From: JAUVPB01 sp965223695
Lineage (GTDB): Bacteria > Actinomycetota > Thermoleophilia > Gaiellales > Gaiellaceae
DNA: 64,000 nt
Reading direction: 5' to 3'
NCBI GenBank assembly: GCA_965223695.1
Contig: CBDCXJ010000024.1
Coordinates: forward strand, 186,001-250,000
Shown here: in pieces, positions 16,556-25,087 of the stretch
How positions within the stretch are numbered: the stretch's first letter is position 1
Layout of the letters: every line of letters starts with the position of its first letter
Made by a program: the position numbers and the translations under genes
Notes under the pieces: generated by a model
The model's input: only the letters and a program-made list of their open reading frames with translations
Told to the model about the DNA's origin: nothing
Database searches by the model: none

Positions 16556-17701
16556 ATGATCGAACAAGCTGACCACAAGATCCTCGTCGACTCGACCCAC
16601 GACGAGCTTTCGCGCCAGAGCTTCGTCGCGAACTTCAAGACGTCGATAGCGACGAAGCTCACGCCAGGCGTGCGCGCGCTCTGGGACAACCAGGTCGGAC
16701 CGGCGTTCGAGGAGAAGAAGGGCCGCCCGCCCAAGGATCGCCATGAGATCCGCAAAGCGATGATGGCCCACGACTACGTGAAGACCTGGAGCGCGGTCCG
16801 GCGGATCAGTCAGGAGCTGCTCTGGGACTCGGTCGCCGAGCCAGTTGAGCGCGAGCGAGAGAAGCTGGTCGAGCTGGTAAAGGAGAACGGGCAGAACGGG
16901 CAGCCGCTCGGGTCGCTGACGCTCAACCCTGACCTCGAGATCCCGAATTATCTGAGCGCCGTCGACATCCACCTCATGCCGACCGGCTACTGGAGCGAGT
17001 ACGGCGAGGACGATGTCGCCGCTGGAGCCATTTACGATCGCGGCGTCTTCGTCTATGCCCAGGGTCAGCTCGGCCCGCTCAACGACAACTATGGCGTCAC
17101 GGTGACGCAGAACTACCTGCAGGAGAAGCATCCCGACTTCGCGCCGAAGGCGGTCCTCGATATGGGCTGTACGGTCGGCCACAGCACGATCCCGTACGTC
17201 GACGCCTACCGGGACGCCGAGGTCCATGGCGTCGACATCGGCGCGCCGCTGCTGCGGTATGGGCACTCTCGAGCCGAGGAACTCGGCAAGAAGGTGCACT
17301 TCTCCCAACAGAACGCCGAGAAAACGAACTTCGATGACGGGTCGTTCGACCTCGTCGTCTCGCACATCCTCATGCACGAGACGTCGCGCTCAGCGCTGAA
17401 GAACATCTTCGCTGAGTCCTTCCGCGTGCTCAGGCCGGGCGGCATGATGGCCCACCTCGAGGTACCCCAGTACGAGAACATGGACGCGATCCAGGCCTTC
17501 ATGCTCGACTGGGACACCTACAACAACAACGAGCCCTTCTGGGGTGCCATGCACGACACCGACCTCGAGAAGCTCGCGGCCGACAGCGGCTTCGAACCGG
17601 GCAAGGTCACCAGCGAGCTCATACCGACGGGTCGAAAGCTTCAGAGTGGGAAGAAGAAGCAGGCTGGCATGAAGCTGCAGCTCACGATCGCACAGAAGTA
17701 A
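16556..17701 (+). CDS. Class I SAM-dependent methyltransferase with long N-terminal region
   Basis: This is a 381-residue protein. The Rossmann motif I is LDMGCTVGHST at about residue 201, followed by VHGVDIGAPLL (acidic loop residue), an FDLVVSHILMHE motif IV and LRPGGMM. The first 190 residues are a separate region, partly acidic and helical, that could bind the substrate. The ATG at 16556 lies five bases behind AGGAGG; a TTG three bases earlier is less well spaced. It is co-transcribed with the 108-residue gene. The methyl acceptor is unknown. Confidence 0.85.
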   Translation: MIEQADHKILVDSTHDELSRQSFVANFKTSIATKLTPGVRALWDNQVGPAFEEKKGRPPKDRHEIRKAMMAHDYVKTWSAVRRISQELLWDSVAEPVEREREKLVELVKENGQNGQPLGSLTLNPDLEIPNYLSAVDIHLMPTGYWSEYGEDDVAAGAIYDRGVFVYAQGQLGPLNDNYGVTVTQNYLQEKHPDFAPKAVLDMGCTVGHSTIPYVDAYRDAEVHGVDIGAPLLRYGHSRAEELGKKVHFSQQNAEKTNFDDGSFDLVVSHILMHETSRSALKNIFAESFRVLRPGGMMAHLEVPQYENMDAIQAFMLDWDTYNNNEPFWGAMHDTDLEKLAADSGFEPGKVTSELIPTGRKLQSGKKKQAGMKLQLTIAQK

Positions 17702-17724
17702 TCAGACCGCAGACGACCGAACTC

Positions 17725-17753
17725 GGGAGCCCCGCCCTCACGGCGGGGCTCCC
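17725..17753 (+). terminator. 12-bp hairpin between methyltransferase and cupin genes
   Basis: GGGAGCCCCGCC pairs perfectly with GGCGGGGCTCCC around a CTCAC loop. It lies 24 bases after the methyltransferase stop and 25 before the next start. No T-run follows, so it could be a weak terminator or an mRNA stability element separating the expression levels of the two genes. Confidence 0.5.
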
Positions 17754-17777
17754 CCACCTTCAGGAGGAGACAGAGCC

Positions 17778-18542
17778 GTGGGCAGACCGCACATCGAGTT
17801 CATCCAGGCGTTCGACGTGGCCGAGGAAGCGATCGACGGCGGACCCTTTGCCGGCGCGAAGAAGCGCGTTTTGAGCACGGACGACGAGACCGGCGGCTGG
17901 ACCTCCGTCCTATCGTTCCCGAAGGGCTGGAGTGGTGAGCTCGACGGCTTCGACCGGCCCGTCGAGATCTTCGGGCTCTCGGGTGGGCTCTCCCTCGACG
18001 GGAGCGCGGTCGGCCCAAGCATCTACGCGTTCGTGCCCTCGGACAAGGGTCCAACCCTGGCGGCCGCCGAGGAGACACTGGCGCTCGTCATGGCTGACGA
18101 GGAAGGCGCCGCGGCCGGTGAAGACGTCAGCATCGTTGATCCGAGCCCGATGGCGTGGACTGCGATCGGCGAGGGCCAGGGGACGCCCGCCGGAATCGTC
18201 TACAAGCCGCTTCGGATCGACCCCGACCGCGGCGACTGGTCGTACATGGTGGCGTGCGCGCCGTACTGGCAGGCAGAGCAGGCCGAAGTTCACCCGACCG
18301 TGCAGGAGGGCTTCACGCTCCGTGGTGACACGCTCCTCGGCGAGTGCGGCGGGATGGAGCCGGGCTCGTACTTCTGGCGCCCGCCGAACGTCAAGCACGG
18401 GCCGCTGTTCACCCACGACGGTTCGCTGTTCTTCTTCAGGACGAAGGGCGGAACCTGGGAGGTCGAGTACTTCGACGTTCCCGGCTGGGAGAAGCTGGTC
18501 GATGAGTACAAAGCAAGAGAACCGTTTTTTCCACGGGCTTAG
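17778..18542 (+). CDS. Cupin-fold protein (DUF4437-like), paralogue B
   Basis: This 254-residue paralogue of the protein at 13443-14198 shares MGRPHIEFIQ, the FAGAKKRVLS/FAGTSQRLLS block, HPTVQEGFTLRGDTLLGE and YFWRPPNVKHGP. It starts at the GTG at 17778, behind AGGAGG with a 10-base spacing. The paralogues flank the RraA/RidA/cupin/methyltransferase block, as if the cluster grew by duplication. No known activity can be assigned. Its stop overlaps the stop of the convergent cupin gene. Confidence 0.75.
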   Translation: MGRPHIEFIQAFDVAEEAIDGGPFAGAKKRVLSTDDETGGWTSVLSFPKGWSGELDGFDRPVEIFGLSGGLSLDGSAVGPSIYAFVPSDKGPTLAAAEETLALVMADEEGAAAGEDVSIVDPSPMAWTAIGEGQGTPAGIVYKPLRIDPDRGDWSYMVACAPYWQAEQAEVHPTVQEGFTLRGDTLLGECGGMEPGSYFWRPPNVKHGPLFTHDGSLFFFRTKGGTWEVEYFDVPGWEKLVDEYKAREPFFPRA

Positions 18543-18916
18543 TTGTGGTATTCGATGTCGAAGGGGCCATCCAGGGCGATCAGGAGGAGGCAACCGCCAG
18601 ACGTCCCGCCTGGCCCGTGGACAGCACCGGGCGAGAAGCAGAAGTAACACGGAGCCTGGTACTCGACGCCTCCCAAGATGAAGTCCCCTTCCAGCAGGAG
18701 CTCCTCCTGGAAGACGCCGTGCGACTCGGGGGCTGCCGTCGACCAACCCGGCGGGAGCTTTAGCAGCATCGTGACGGCACCCGTGTCGGCGTCTTCGCTG
18801 AGGATGTTGACCTTCGCGCCGCTGGAGACGTCGAGCTCCGCACCGCCGAAGTACGCCTCGACCGGGACCCAATCCACCTCGTCGAGCCGCTGGCCAAGAA
18901 CTGTTTCACGTGCCAT
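18539..18916 (-). CDS. Small cupin domain protein
   Basis: This is a 125-residue protein with a cupin-like C-terminal half: HGVFQEELLLEGDFILGG followed by PGAVHGPGG, resembling the conserved blocks of the two longer cupins in this cluster. It is a separate, shorter version. It starts 12 bases after the oxidoreductase at 18929-20944 and shares its strand, so the two are probably co-transcribed. Confidence 0.72.
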   Translation of the reverse strand: MARETVLGQRLDEVDWVPVEAYFGGAELDVSSGAKVNILSEDADTGAVTMLLKLPPGWSTAAPESHGVFQEELLLEGDFILGGVEYQAPCYFCFSPGAVHGPGGTSGGCLLLIALDGPFDIEYHN

Positions 18917-18928
18917 GTTGGCCTCCCC

Positions 18929-20944
18929 TCAGAGCTGCCTTCCGAGCTTCTCACCGTCGTAGATCGCGTCGGCGACCTTGCGGGGTGCGAGTGCGTCGCC
19001 GATTCGGCGTACGGTCTGCGACTGTCCGTTGAGCTCGTGGAAGAGCCCGTCGGCGGGTGTGCGCCCCATCGACAGGACAACCGTCGACACGCCGTCGATC
19101 CGAAAGGGTGGCTCGCCCCAGATACCGTAGACCTCGACGGCGTCTCCGTCCACCGCCTCGACGAAATGCTGTGGGCGCAGCGTCACGCCGGCAGCGATGA
19201 GGCGCGGCAGCACGATCGCGGCTTCGAGATTCTGCTGTAGCTCCTCCCCGACAGTGGGATGGCGGCTGACGACGTCGACGGTGACCCCCGCCGCGGCGAG
19301 CACCTCCGCCAGGCCGAGCGGGAGGTAGAAGCCGCTGTCGTCGAGGATCAGGACGCGCGTGCCGAGCGCCGACGGATCTTCGAGGGCCCGTGCGGTCGCG
19401 GTGCCCACGTCGATCACGTTTAGCGCCTCTGAGCCTGGAATGCTGTCGCGCTCGGGCCGGAACGAGGAATAGCCCGTGGCGTCCCAGCTCGAGCCAGTCG
19501 CGCACACGACCGCGTCAGGAGCTTCGCTCTCGAGGAGCTCGCTCGTGGCTTCTTCCTCGCGCACCTCGATGCCGAGGCGGTCGAGCGGCCGGCGGAGGTT
19601 GTCGATCGCGAGCGTCCAGTCGCCCCTCGTCGGGAGCCGGCTGAGCATCACGAGGTGGCCGCCCAGCTCGGCGTCCCGCTCGAACAGCGTCACCTCGTGG
19701 CCGCGCTGGGCGGCAACGCCGGCGACCCGCATGCCCGCCGGCCCGCCGCCGGCGACAGCGATCCTGAGCGGTCGATCGGTCGTGACCAGCGTGCCCTCGC
19801 CCCAGCGCCGCTCTCGTCCGACGGCGGGATTGACCGTGCACGTCACACCACCTGGTGACCAGAACACCGCGGTGATGCACTCGTTCCCGCCGATGCAGCG
19901 GACCGTCTCCTCGCTGCGACCTTCAAGTCCCTTCTGTACGAGAAAGGGATCGGCGATCTGCGCTCGTAGCATCGCGACCATGTCGGCGGCGCCGTCGGCG
20001 ATCACCGACTCGGCCAGCTCGAGCTCGCGGATCCGCCCCACGACGAAGATACGCGCGCGATCGCCGACGATCTCCTTCGCTCGCTTGCCGTGGGGGATCA
20101 GGAAGCCGTCCTCGACGCTGCCCATCGGCGCCACAGCGAGGTGCAGCGTGTGGTACCCGCCGGTCGAGATGTCGAAGAAGTCGAATAGCCCGGTCTCGGC
20201 GAGGATCTCGAGGTACTCCTCCGAGAGCTCGGGCGTGATGCCCGCCTCCCCGATTCCCTCGTCCCAGGCCAGCCTGATCCCAAGGGGGAGCTCGTCACCG
20301 ACGTTGCTCCTGATCGATTCAGCGATCTCCGTGATCAGCCGGCAGTGGTTGCGCGCCGAGCCGCCGTACTCGTCGGTGCGCATGTTGTACGCGGGGCTGA
20401 GGGTCTGGTGGAGCAGGTACCCGTGCGCCCCGTGGAGGTCGATGCCGTCGACGCCGGCCACCTGCATGTTGGCCGCGGAGGTCCCGAAGTCTTCGACGAT
20501 CTCGCGGATGTGCTGTCGATCCATCAGCGCCGGCATCTCGTTCCAGATGGGCGAGGGAACGCGCGACAGCCCCCAGACGGGATGCCAGTCATCGATGCGC
20601 ATGCGCCCGCGGTCGCTCACACCGAAGGCCGCGAGCTCGACGAAGATCTTGCAGTCGTACTCGTGGACGGCGTCAGCCAGCTCCGCGAATGCGGGGATCG
20701 ACCGCTTCTCGAATGCCGTCAGCTGGTTTGCGAACGGCCCAAGGCTGTGGCGTACCGCCGAGGTCGTGTTGACGCCGACGAGTGCAACGCCGCCCTTCGC
20801 CCGCTCGCGGTAGTAGGCGACCAGCCGCTCGTTCGGGATGTTGTCCTCAGCGTGAAGAACCCCGTGCGGCGGCATCATGATCCGGTGCTTGACCGTGAGC
20901 TTGCCGATCGTGAGTGGCTTCCAGATCTCACGTAGCTCCGACAC
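18929..20944 (-). CDS. Old yellow enzyme/trimethylamine dehydrogenase-like FMN-FAD oxidoreductase, one Fe-S ligand missing
   Basis: This 671-residue multidomain flavoprotein begins with a GTG at 20944 behind AAAGGAGG. Residues about 1-340 are the OYE TIM barrel (IMMPPHG, HGAHGYLLHQ, DEYGGS). An Fe-S loop comes next, then an FAD/NAD-binding domain with IAVAGGGPAGMRVA. In relatives such as 2,4-dienoyl-CoA reductase the 4Fe-4S ligands have spacing Cys-x2-Cys-x2-Cys-x12-Cys. Here Cys350, Cys356 and Cys369 are present, but position 353 is Gly (GGG at 19886-19888). The substrate is unknown. Confidence 0.88.
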   Translation of the reverse strand: MSELREIWKPLTIGKLTVKHRIMMPPHGVLHAEDNIPNERLVAYYRERAKGGVALVGVNTTSAVRHSLGPFANQLTAFEKRSIPAFAELADAVHEYDCKIFVELAAFGVSDRGRMRIDDWHPVWGLSRVPSPIWNEMPALMDRQHIREIVEDFGTSAANMQVAGVDGIDLHGAHGYLLHQTLSPAYNMRTDEYGGSARNHCRLITEIAESIRSNVGDELPLGIRLAWDEGIGEAGITPELSEEYLEILAETGLFDFFDISTGGYHTLHLAVAPMGSVEDGFLIPHGKRAKEIVGDRARIFVVGRIRELELAESVIADGAADMVAMLRAQIADPFLVQKGLEGRSEETVRCIGGNECITAVFWSPGGVTCTVNPAVGRERRWGEGTLVTTDRPLRIAVAGGGPAGMRVAGVAAQRGHEVTLFERDAELGGHLVMLSRLPTRGDWTLAIDNLRRPLDRLGIEVREEEATSELLESEAPDAVVCATGSSWDATGYSSFRPERDSIPGSEALNVIDVGTATARALEDPSALGTRVLILDDSGFYLPLGLAEVLAAAGVTVDVVSRHPTVGEELQQNLEAAIVLPRLIAAGVTLRPQHFVEAVDGDAVEVYGIWGEPPFRIDGVSTVVLSMGRTPADGLFHELNGQSQTVRRIGDALAPRKVADAIYDGEKLGRQL

Positions 20945-21011
20945 GCGCGCCTCCTTTCGAGATCGACCGACGGTTTCAGGGCTGACACGAGCCCCTTTAT
21001 CATCGCGGAGC

Positions 21012-21504
21012 ATGATCACAGACGTCCACCACATGGCGCTGTTCGTCACCGACCTCGACCGGTCGCTGCCGTTCTACACCGACAGGCTCGGGTTCGAGCT
21101 CGTGAGCCGGAGCGACGACTGGGGTGGGGAGTTCCTCGACGTGGTCTGCGGCGGGCTCGAGAACGTGCGCATCAACATCGCGCTCGTTCAGGGTGGCGGC
21201 GAGATCATCGAGTTGATCGAGGTGATCGCGCCTGAAAGCTCGCCCAACGATGCGAACCCGCTGCCGCGGGGGATGGCGCGGATCGGCTTCGAGGTCGACG
21301 ACATCGAGGCGACCGTCGCCGAGCTGAGTGCCAGGGGCGTCGAGTTCATGAGCGATGATCATCACGGTCACCATCGAGGCGCCCCCTGGCGCCGATCCCG
21401 GGGACGACGCACACTACGAGGGCGGCCGCGCGATCATGTTCCAGGATCCCGACGGGATCGTGCTCGAGCTTCAGCAGCCGCCCCAGCCGGGCGTCGTCAC
21501 CTAG
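21012..21504 (+). CDS. VOC family (glyoxalase-fold) protein, frame interrupted near base 21357
   Basis: Residues 1 to about 115 read from the ATG at 21012: MITDVHHMALFVTDLDRSL, GFELVSRSDDWG and GMARIGFEVDDIEATVAEL, all typical of a VOC (glyoxalase/bleomycin-resistance) fold. After GVEFMSD the frame shifts by one extra base in GATGATC. The frame that then applies gives ITVTIEAPPGADPGDD, MFQDPDGIVLELQ and a TAG at 21502-21504, which is the expected C-terminal metal-site strand. Repaired, it would be 163 residues. It may be decayed or an assembly indel. It precedes the thiamine diphosphate enzyme by four bases. Confidence 0.7.
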
Positions 21505-21508
21505 CCCG

Positions 21509-23161
21509 ATGAAGGGGTACGAAGCGCTCGCCGCGGCCGTCGCCGAGGAAGGCACCGAGGTCACGTTCGGTCTGCTTGGGGACGGGAACATGCTTTTTCA
21601 GACCGTCCTCACTGAGGAACACGGGGTCCGCTTCGTCTCGGCTCGACACGAGGCCGGCGCCGTCGCGATGGCCGACGGCTACGCGCGGGCGACCGGAAGG
21701 CCCGGCGTGTGCACCGTCACTCACGGGCCCGGCCTGACGCAGTGTGGCACGCCGCTGACGGCGGCGCGGATCGCGCGCTCACCCGTCCTGCTGATCGCGG
21801 GCAACACCCCGAAGGGGTTCCGCTTGCACGGCCAGAACATCGAGCAGCAGCCGTTCGCGCTCGCGACCGCCGGCGCGTGGCAGGAGGCGCGGATGCCCGA
21901 GACGCTCGCCGAGGACGTCGCGCTCGCGTTTCGCCACGTGCGACTCGGGAAGGGCCCGCTCGTGTTCGACGTGGGGCTCGATGCTCAGCGCGCCGAGGTC
22001 GGGGAGGGGTGGCACTACACGCCCTCGATGGAGGGCATCGCCCCGACCAGCCCGAGGCCGCCGGATGCCGAACGCGTCGCTGACGTCGCGAGGCTGCTCG
22101 AGGCGAGCGAGCGCCCGGCGATCATCGCAGGCCGCGGCGCCATCGCAGCCGACGCCCGCGAACCTATTGTCGCGCTCGCCGACCGGATCGGCGCGTGCCT
22201 CGCGACGACCCTGCTCGCGAAGGGCTGGTTCTCTGACCACCCGTTCAACCTCGGGATAGCCGGCGGCTTCTCGGACGACCTCGCGCGCGAGGTGTTTGCC
22301 GAGGCCGACCTCGTGATCGCGTTCGGGGCCAGCCTCAACCAGTTCACGACGTCGCACGGAGCGCTCTTCCCGCACGCCCAGCTGGTTCAGGTCGAGCTCG
22401 ACGCGGAGCGGATCGGGAGCATCACTCCCGTTGACCAGGCGATCGTCGGTGACGCCGCCGCGACCGCGAAGGCGCTGTTCGCCGCGCTCGATGAACTGTC
22501 GATCACCCCTAAGACCGAGCTCAGACCAGTGAACCTCGCCGGACGCGTCGCCGCGAACGCACCGCTGGCCGGCGTCGATTTCGCCGGGCCGGACGGAGGC
22601 GCCGACCCGCGCGAGGTCGCGCTCACCTTCGACCGGCTGCTCCCGCCGGGTCGAGTCGTGCTCACCGGGATCGGCCACTACACGGGCTATGCGTCTATCT
22701 ACGTCGGTGTCGACGATCCCCGCGATCTGATCCTGCCGTGGCAGCTCGGCTCCGTTGGGCTGGGTCTTCCGGCCGCGATCGGCGCGGCGGTGGGTCGGCC
22801 GGATCAGACTGTGGTCGTCTTCGAGGGCGACGGCGGCATCATGATGAGCCTTCCCGAGCTCGAGACCGCTGCACGGTGCGGCGTGCCCTTGCTGGTCGTC
22901 GTGCTAGACGACGGTGCCTACGGTGCAGAGCTGCACATACTGCGGCGCCACGGTCTTCCCACAGGGCTCAGCCTCTTTGACAACCCTGACTTCCCGGCCG
23001 TTGCCCAGACGCTCGGGCTCGAGTCGCATGACGCGCCGACGGTCGAGGATCTCGAGCGACTGCTTCCTGACCTGTTCCCGCTGAGCGGCCCCACACTCGT
23101 GCGGGTTGCGATCAACCAGGACGTCGTGCACGAGGAAGTGTTTCGCGCACTCACGGGCTAG
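21509..23161 (+). CDS. Thiamine diphosphate-dependent enzyme (acetolactate synthase-like)
   Basis: This 550-residue protein has all three domains. The N-terminal pyrimidine domain carries RHEAGAVAMADGYARATGR with the activating Glu. The central Rossmann domain includes IIAGRGAIAADA. The C-terminal diphosphate domain has GDGGIMMSLPELETA and VVLDDGAYG. The usual Asn-Asn of the Mg-binding motif is Asp-Asp here, which changes one ligand position but may still bind metal. Candidates are acetolactate synthase, oxalyl-CoA decarboxylase or benzoylformate decarboxylase relatives; the nearby CoA-transferases make a decarboxylase of a CoA thioester attractive but unproven. Confidence 0.88.
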   Translation: MKGYEALAAAVAEEGTEVTFGLLGDGNMLFQTVLTEEHGVRFVSARHEAGAVAMADGYARATGRPGVCTVTHGPGLTQCGTPLTAARIARSPVLLIAGNTPKGFRLHGQNIEQQPFALATAGAWQEARMPETLAEDVALAFRHVRLGKGPLVFDVGLDAQRAEVGEGWHYTPSMEGIAPTSPRPPDAERVADVARLLEASERPAIIAGRGAIAADAREPIVALADRIGACLATTLLAKGWFSDHPFNLGIAGGFSDDLAREVFAEADLVIAFGASLNQFTTSHGALFPHAQLVQVELDAERIGSITPVDQAIVGDAAATAKALFAALDELSITPKTELRPVNLAGRVAANAPLAGVDFAGPDGGADPREVALTFDRLLPPGRVVLTGIGHYTGYASIYVGVDDPRDLILPWQLGSVGLGLPAAIGAAVGRPDQTVVVFEGDGGIMMSLPELETAARCGVPLLVVVLDDGAYGAELHILRRHGLPTGLSLFDNPDFPAVAQTLGLESHDAPTVEDLERLLPDLFPLSGPTLVRVAINQDVVHEEVFRALTG

Positions 23162-23214
23162 CCGCCCAGTGCTGGACGGAGACAATTCGAAGCCCGGTCG
23201 GCACGCGCAGGCTG

Positions 23215-24096
23215 TTATAGCTCGAGCAGCGCTGGCGCAAGCTCGCGAAGCTGATCCAGCGGCACGCGGCCCGGCTCCGGAGCGAGCGGCTGGATGCAGA
23301 CGTGATCGGCGCCAGCGTCCAGGTGTGCCTTGACCCGCGCACAGATCGCGTCAACGTTGCCCCAGGCCACGATCGCGTCGACGAGGCGGTCGCTTCCGTC
23401 GCCGGCGAAGTCATCTTCGGTGAAGCCGAGCCAGAGCAGGTTCCGCCGGTAATTGTCGAACAGCCGGAGGTAGATGCTCATGTACTCACGTGCGACGCGG
23501 CGTGCCTCGTCCGCGTCGGTGCCGATGAAGACGGCCTGCTCGGGTGCGAGGAGCGGCTCTGGCCCAATGATCTCGCGGCAACGCTCGGTGTGCTCGGGTG
23601 GCGTGAAGTAGGGGTGTGCGCCCCACGAGCGCGCGGCGGCCAGCCGTAGCATCGGCGGCCTGAGCGCCGCAAGCACGCGCGGGACCGGCTCGGGCGGCAG
23701 CGGCGCCTGGTACTCGACCGAGTCCATCGCGTCGAGGTATTTGGTCATCGCCGCGACCGGCTTCTGGTAGCGATGGCCCCTGGGATCGACGAGCGGCGGG
23801 TGACTCACCCCGAGACCGAGGAGGAAGCGGCCCGGGTAGGCCTCCCCGAGCGTGTTCGCGGCCGAGACGCTCGCGGTCGCGTCGCGCACCCGGATGTTGG
23901 CAATCCCGGTCGCTACGACGATCTTGTTGCTGGCCGCAAGCAGTAGTGCCGAGTGCGTGTAGGCATCCTTCTCGCCCTCACCGAACCAGAGCGTGCCGTA
24001 GCCGAGCTCCTCGATCTCGGCAACGGCCTCGCGGCCGGCGGACGCGGGCAGCGTGGCGATGTCGATTAGCCAGACGCCTATCCGTCCAAGGTCCAC
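23215..24096 (-). CDS. LLM class F420-dependent oxidoreductase
   Basis: This 293-residue luciferase-fold protein starts at the GTG at 24096 (DLGRIGVWLIDIATLP). It has the LGYGTLWFGEGE block, NKIVVATGIANIRVRDA and FLLGLGVSHPPL, typical of the mycobacterial/actinobacterial F420-dependent subgroup. Cofactor F420 is inferred from similarity to that group, not from a diagnostic residue. It is divergent from the EamA transporter gene with only 27 bases between starts. Confidence 0.84.
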   Translation of the reverse strand: MDLGRIGVWLIDIATLPASAGREAVAEIEELGYGTLWFGEGEKDAYTHSALLLAASNKIVVATGIANIRVRDATASVSAANTLGEAYPGRFLLGLGVSHPPLVDPRGHRYQKPVAAMTKYLDAMDSVEYQAPLPPEPVPRVLAALRPPMLRLAAARSWGAHPYFTPPEHTERCREIIGPEPLLAPEQAVFIGTDADEARRVAREYMSIYLRLFDNYRRNLLWLGFTEDDFAGDGSDRLVDAIVAWGNVDAICARVKAHLDAGADHVCIQPLAPEPGRVPLDQLRELAPALLEL

Positions 24097-24123
24097 GGGG
24101 GCGGCCAGTGTAGCTTCCCGCGG

Positions 24124-25005
24124 ATGGACGCCGTCATCGTCGCCTCGGTGGCCGGCCTGCTCTTCGGAGCCCTCGCCGTCCTCGTGCGCATCGGCCTGCG
24201 GCGAAAGCCGGACCCGGTCGCGGCGTCGGTCGTGCTTACGTCGGTCGCGCTGCTCGTCCCACTGATTGCGATCGCCGGGGGCGCGCCAACCGGTCGCTTC
24301 GATGCGGGCGAGCTCTGGCCATTCCTGCTGATCGGCGCGCTCTCGCCGGGCCTCTTTACGATCCTGTACGTGCGCGCTATCGCCGATGCCGGCGCCGCGC
24401 GCACCGGGGTGCTGCTGGGGATGGCGCCGCTGCTCTCCGCGCTGCTAGCGATTGTCTGGCTCGACGAGCCGGTGCGAGCGGCGCTCATCGTGGCCACCGT
24501 GATGGTCGTGATCGGTGGGATGGCGCTTGCGTGGGAAGAGGATCGCCCGCCCGACTTTCGGGTCTTCGGCGCCGTCCTGGCGGTGATCGGCGCCGTGATC
24601 CTCGGGACGCGCGACAACCTCGTGCGTTGGGGAACGGGCGAGGCCGCCGCAGAGCCGATGGTCGAGGTCGCCGTGACGATGGTTGCGGCAAGCGCGACCG
24701 TACTCCTCTACTTCTTGATCGGTGGCCGCGGCTCCGGACGTGTCGACCGGCTGCGCGCGGTGGTGTGGACGTTCGTCCCGATCGGACTCTTCGGCGGGAT
24801 CGGATCGGTGCTTCTGCTCGAGGCGTTCGATCGCGGACGCGTCACAGTCGTCGCGCCGTTGATCGCGACGCATGCGCTCTGGGGCGTTGTCTTCTCGGCG
24901 CTCGTGATTCGCAAGAGTGAGTTGATCAGCCGCCGGCTGGTACTTGCCGCGCTCCTCGTCGTGGGTGGCGGCATTCTCATTGGAGTCACGCGCAGCTCGG
25001 GCTGA
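24124..25005 (+). CDS. EamA/DMT superfamily transporter
   Basis: This is a 293-residue membrane protein with about ten hydrophobic segments and the duplicated half-structure of DMT transporters: two EamA-like halves, each ending with a small-residue-rich helix (ALLAIVWLDEPV in the first, GVVFSALVIRKS in the second). The WLDEP motif at the end of the fourth/fifth helix is a family hallmark. It probably exports or imports a small metabolite. Neighbouring genes give no substrate. Confidence 0.85.
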   Translation: MDAVIVASVAGLLFGALAVLVRIGLRRKPDPVAASVVLTSVALLVPLIAIAGGAPTGRFDAGELWPFLLIGALSPGLFTILYVRAIADAGAARTGVLLGMAPLLSALLAIVWLDEPVRAALIVATVMVVIGGMALAWEEDRPPDFRVFGAVLAVIGAVILGTRDNLVRWGTGEAAAEPMVEVAVTMVAASATVLLYFLIGGRGSGRVDRLRAVVWTFVPIGLFGGIGSVLLLEAFDRGRVTVVAPLIATHALWGVVFSALVIRKSELISRRLVLAALLVVGGGILIGVTRSSG

Positions 25006-25087
25006 TCGGGCTCGCGCGGAAATCCGCTGCTCCGAGCACGTACCCACCGCAGCGGGCCTAGGGCCGCTCTGTGGCAGGATTGCCTTG

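Noticed and set aside
19476..20813. 445-residue open frame on the plus strand opposite the OYE-like gene
   Set aside because: It is an antisense shadow caused by high GC content; it shows no domain and overlaps a clear gene.
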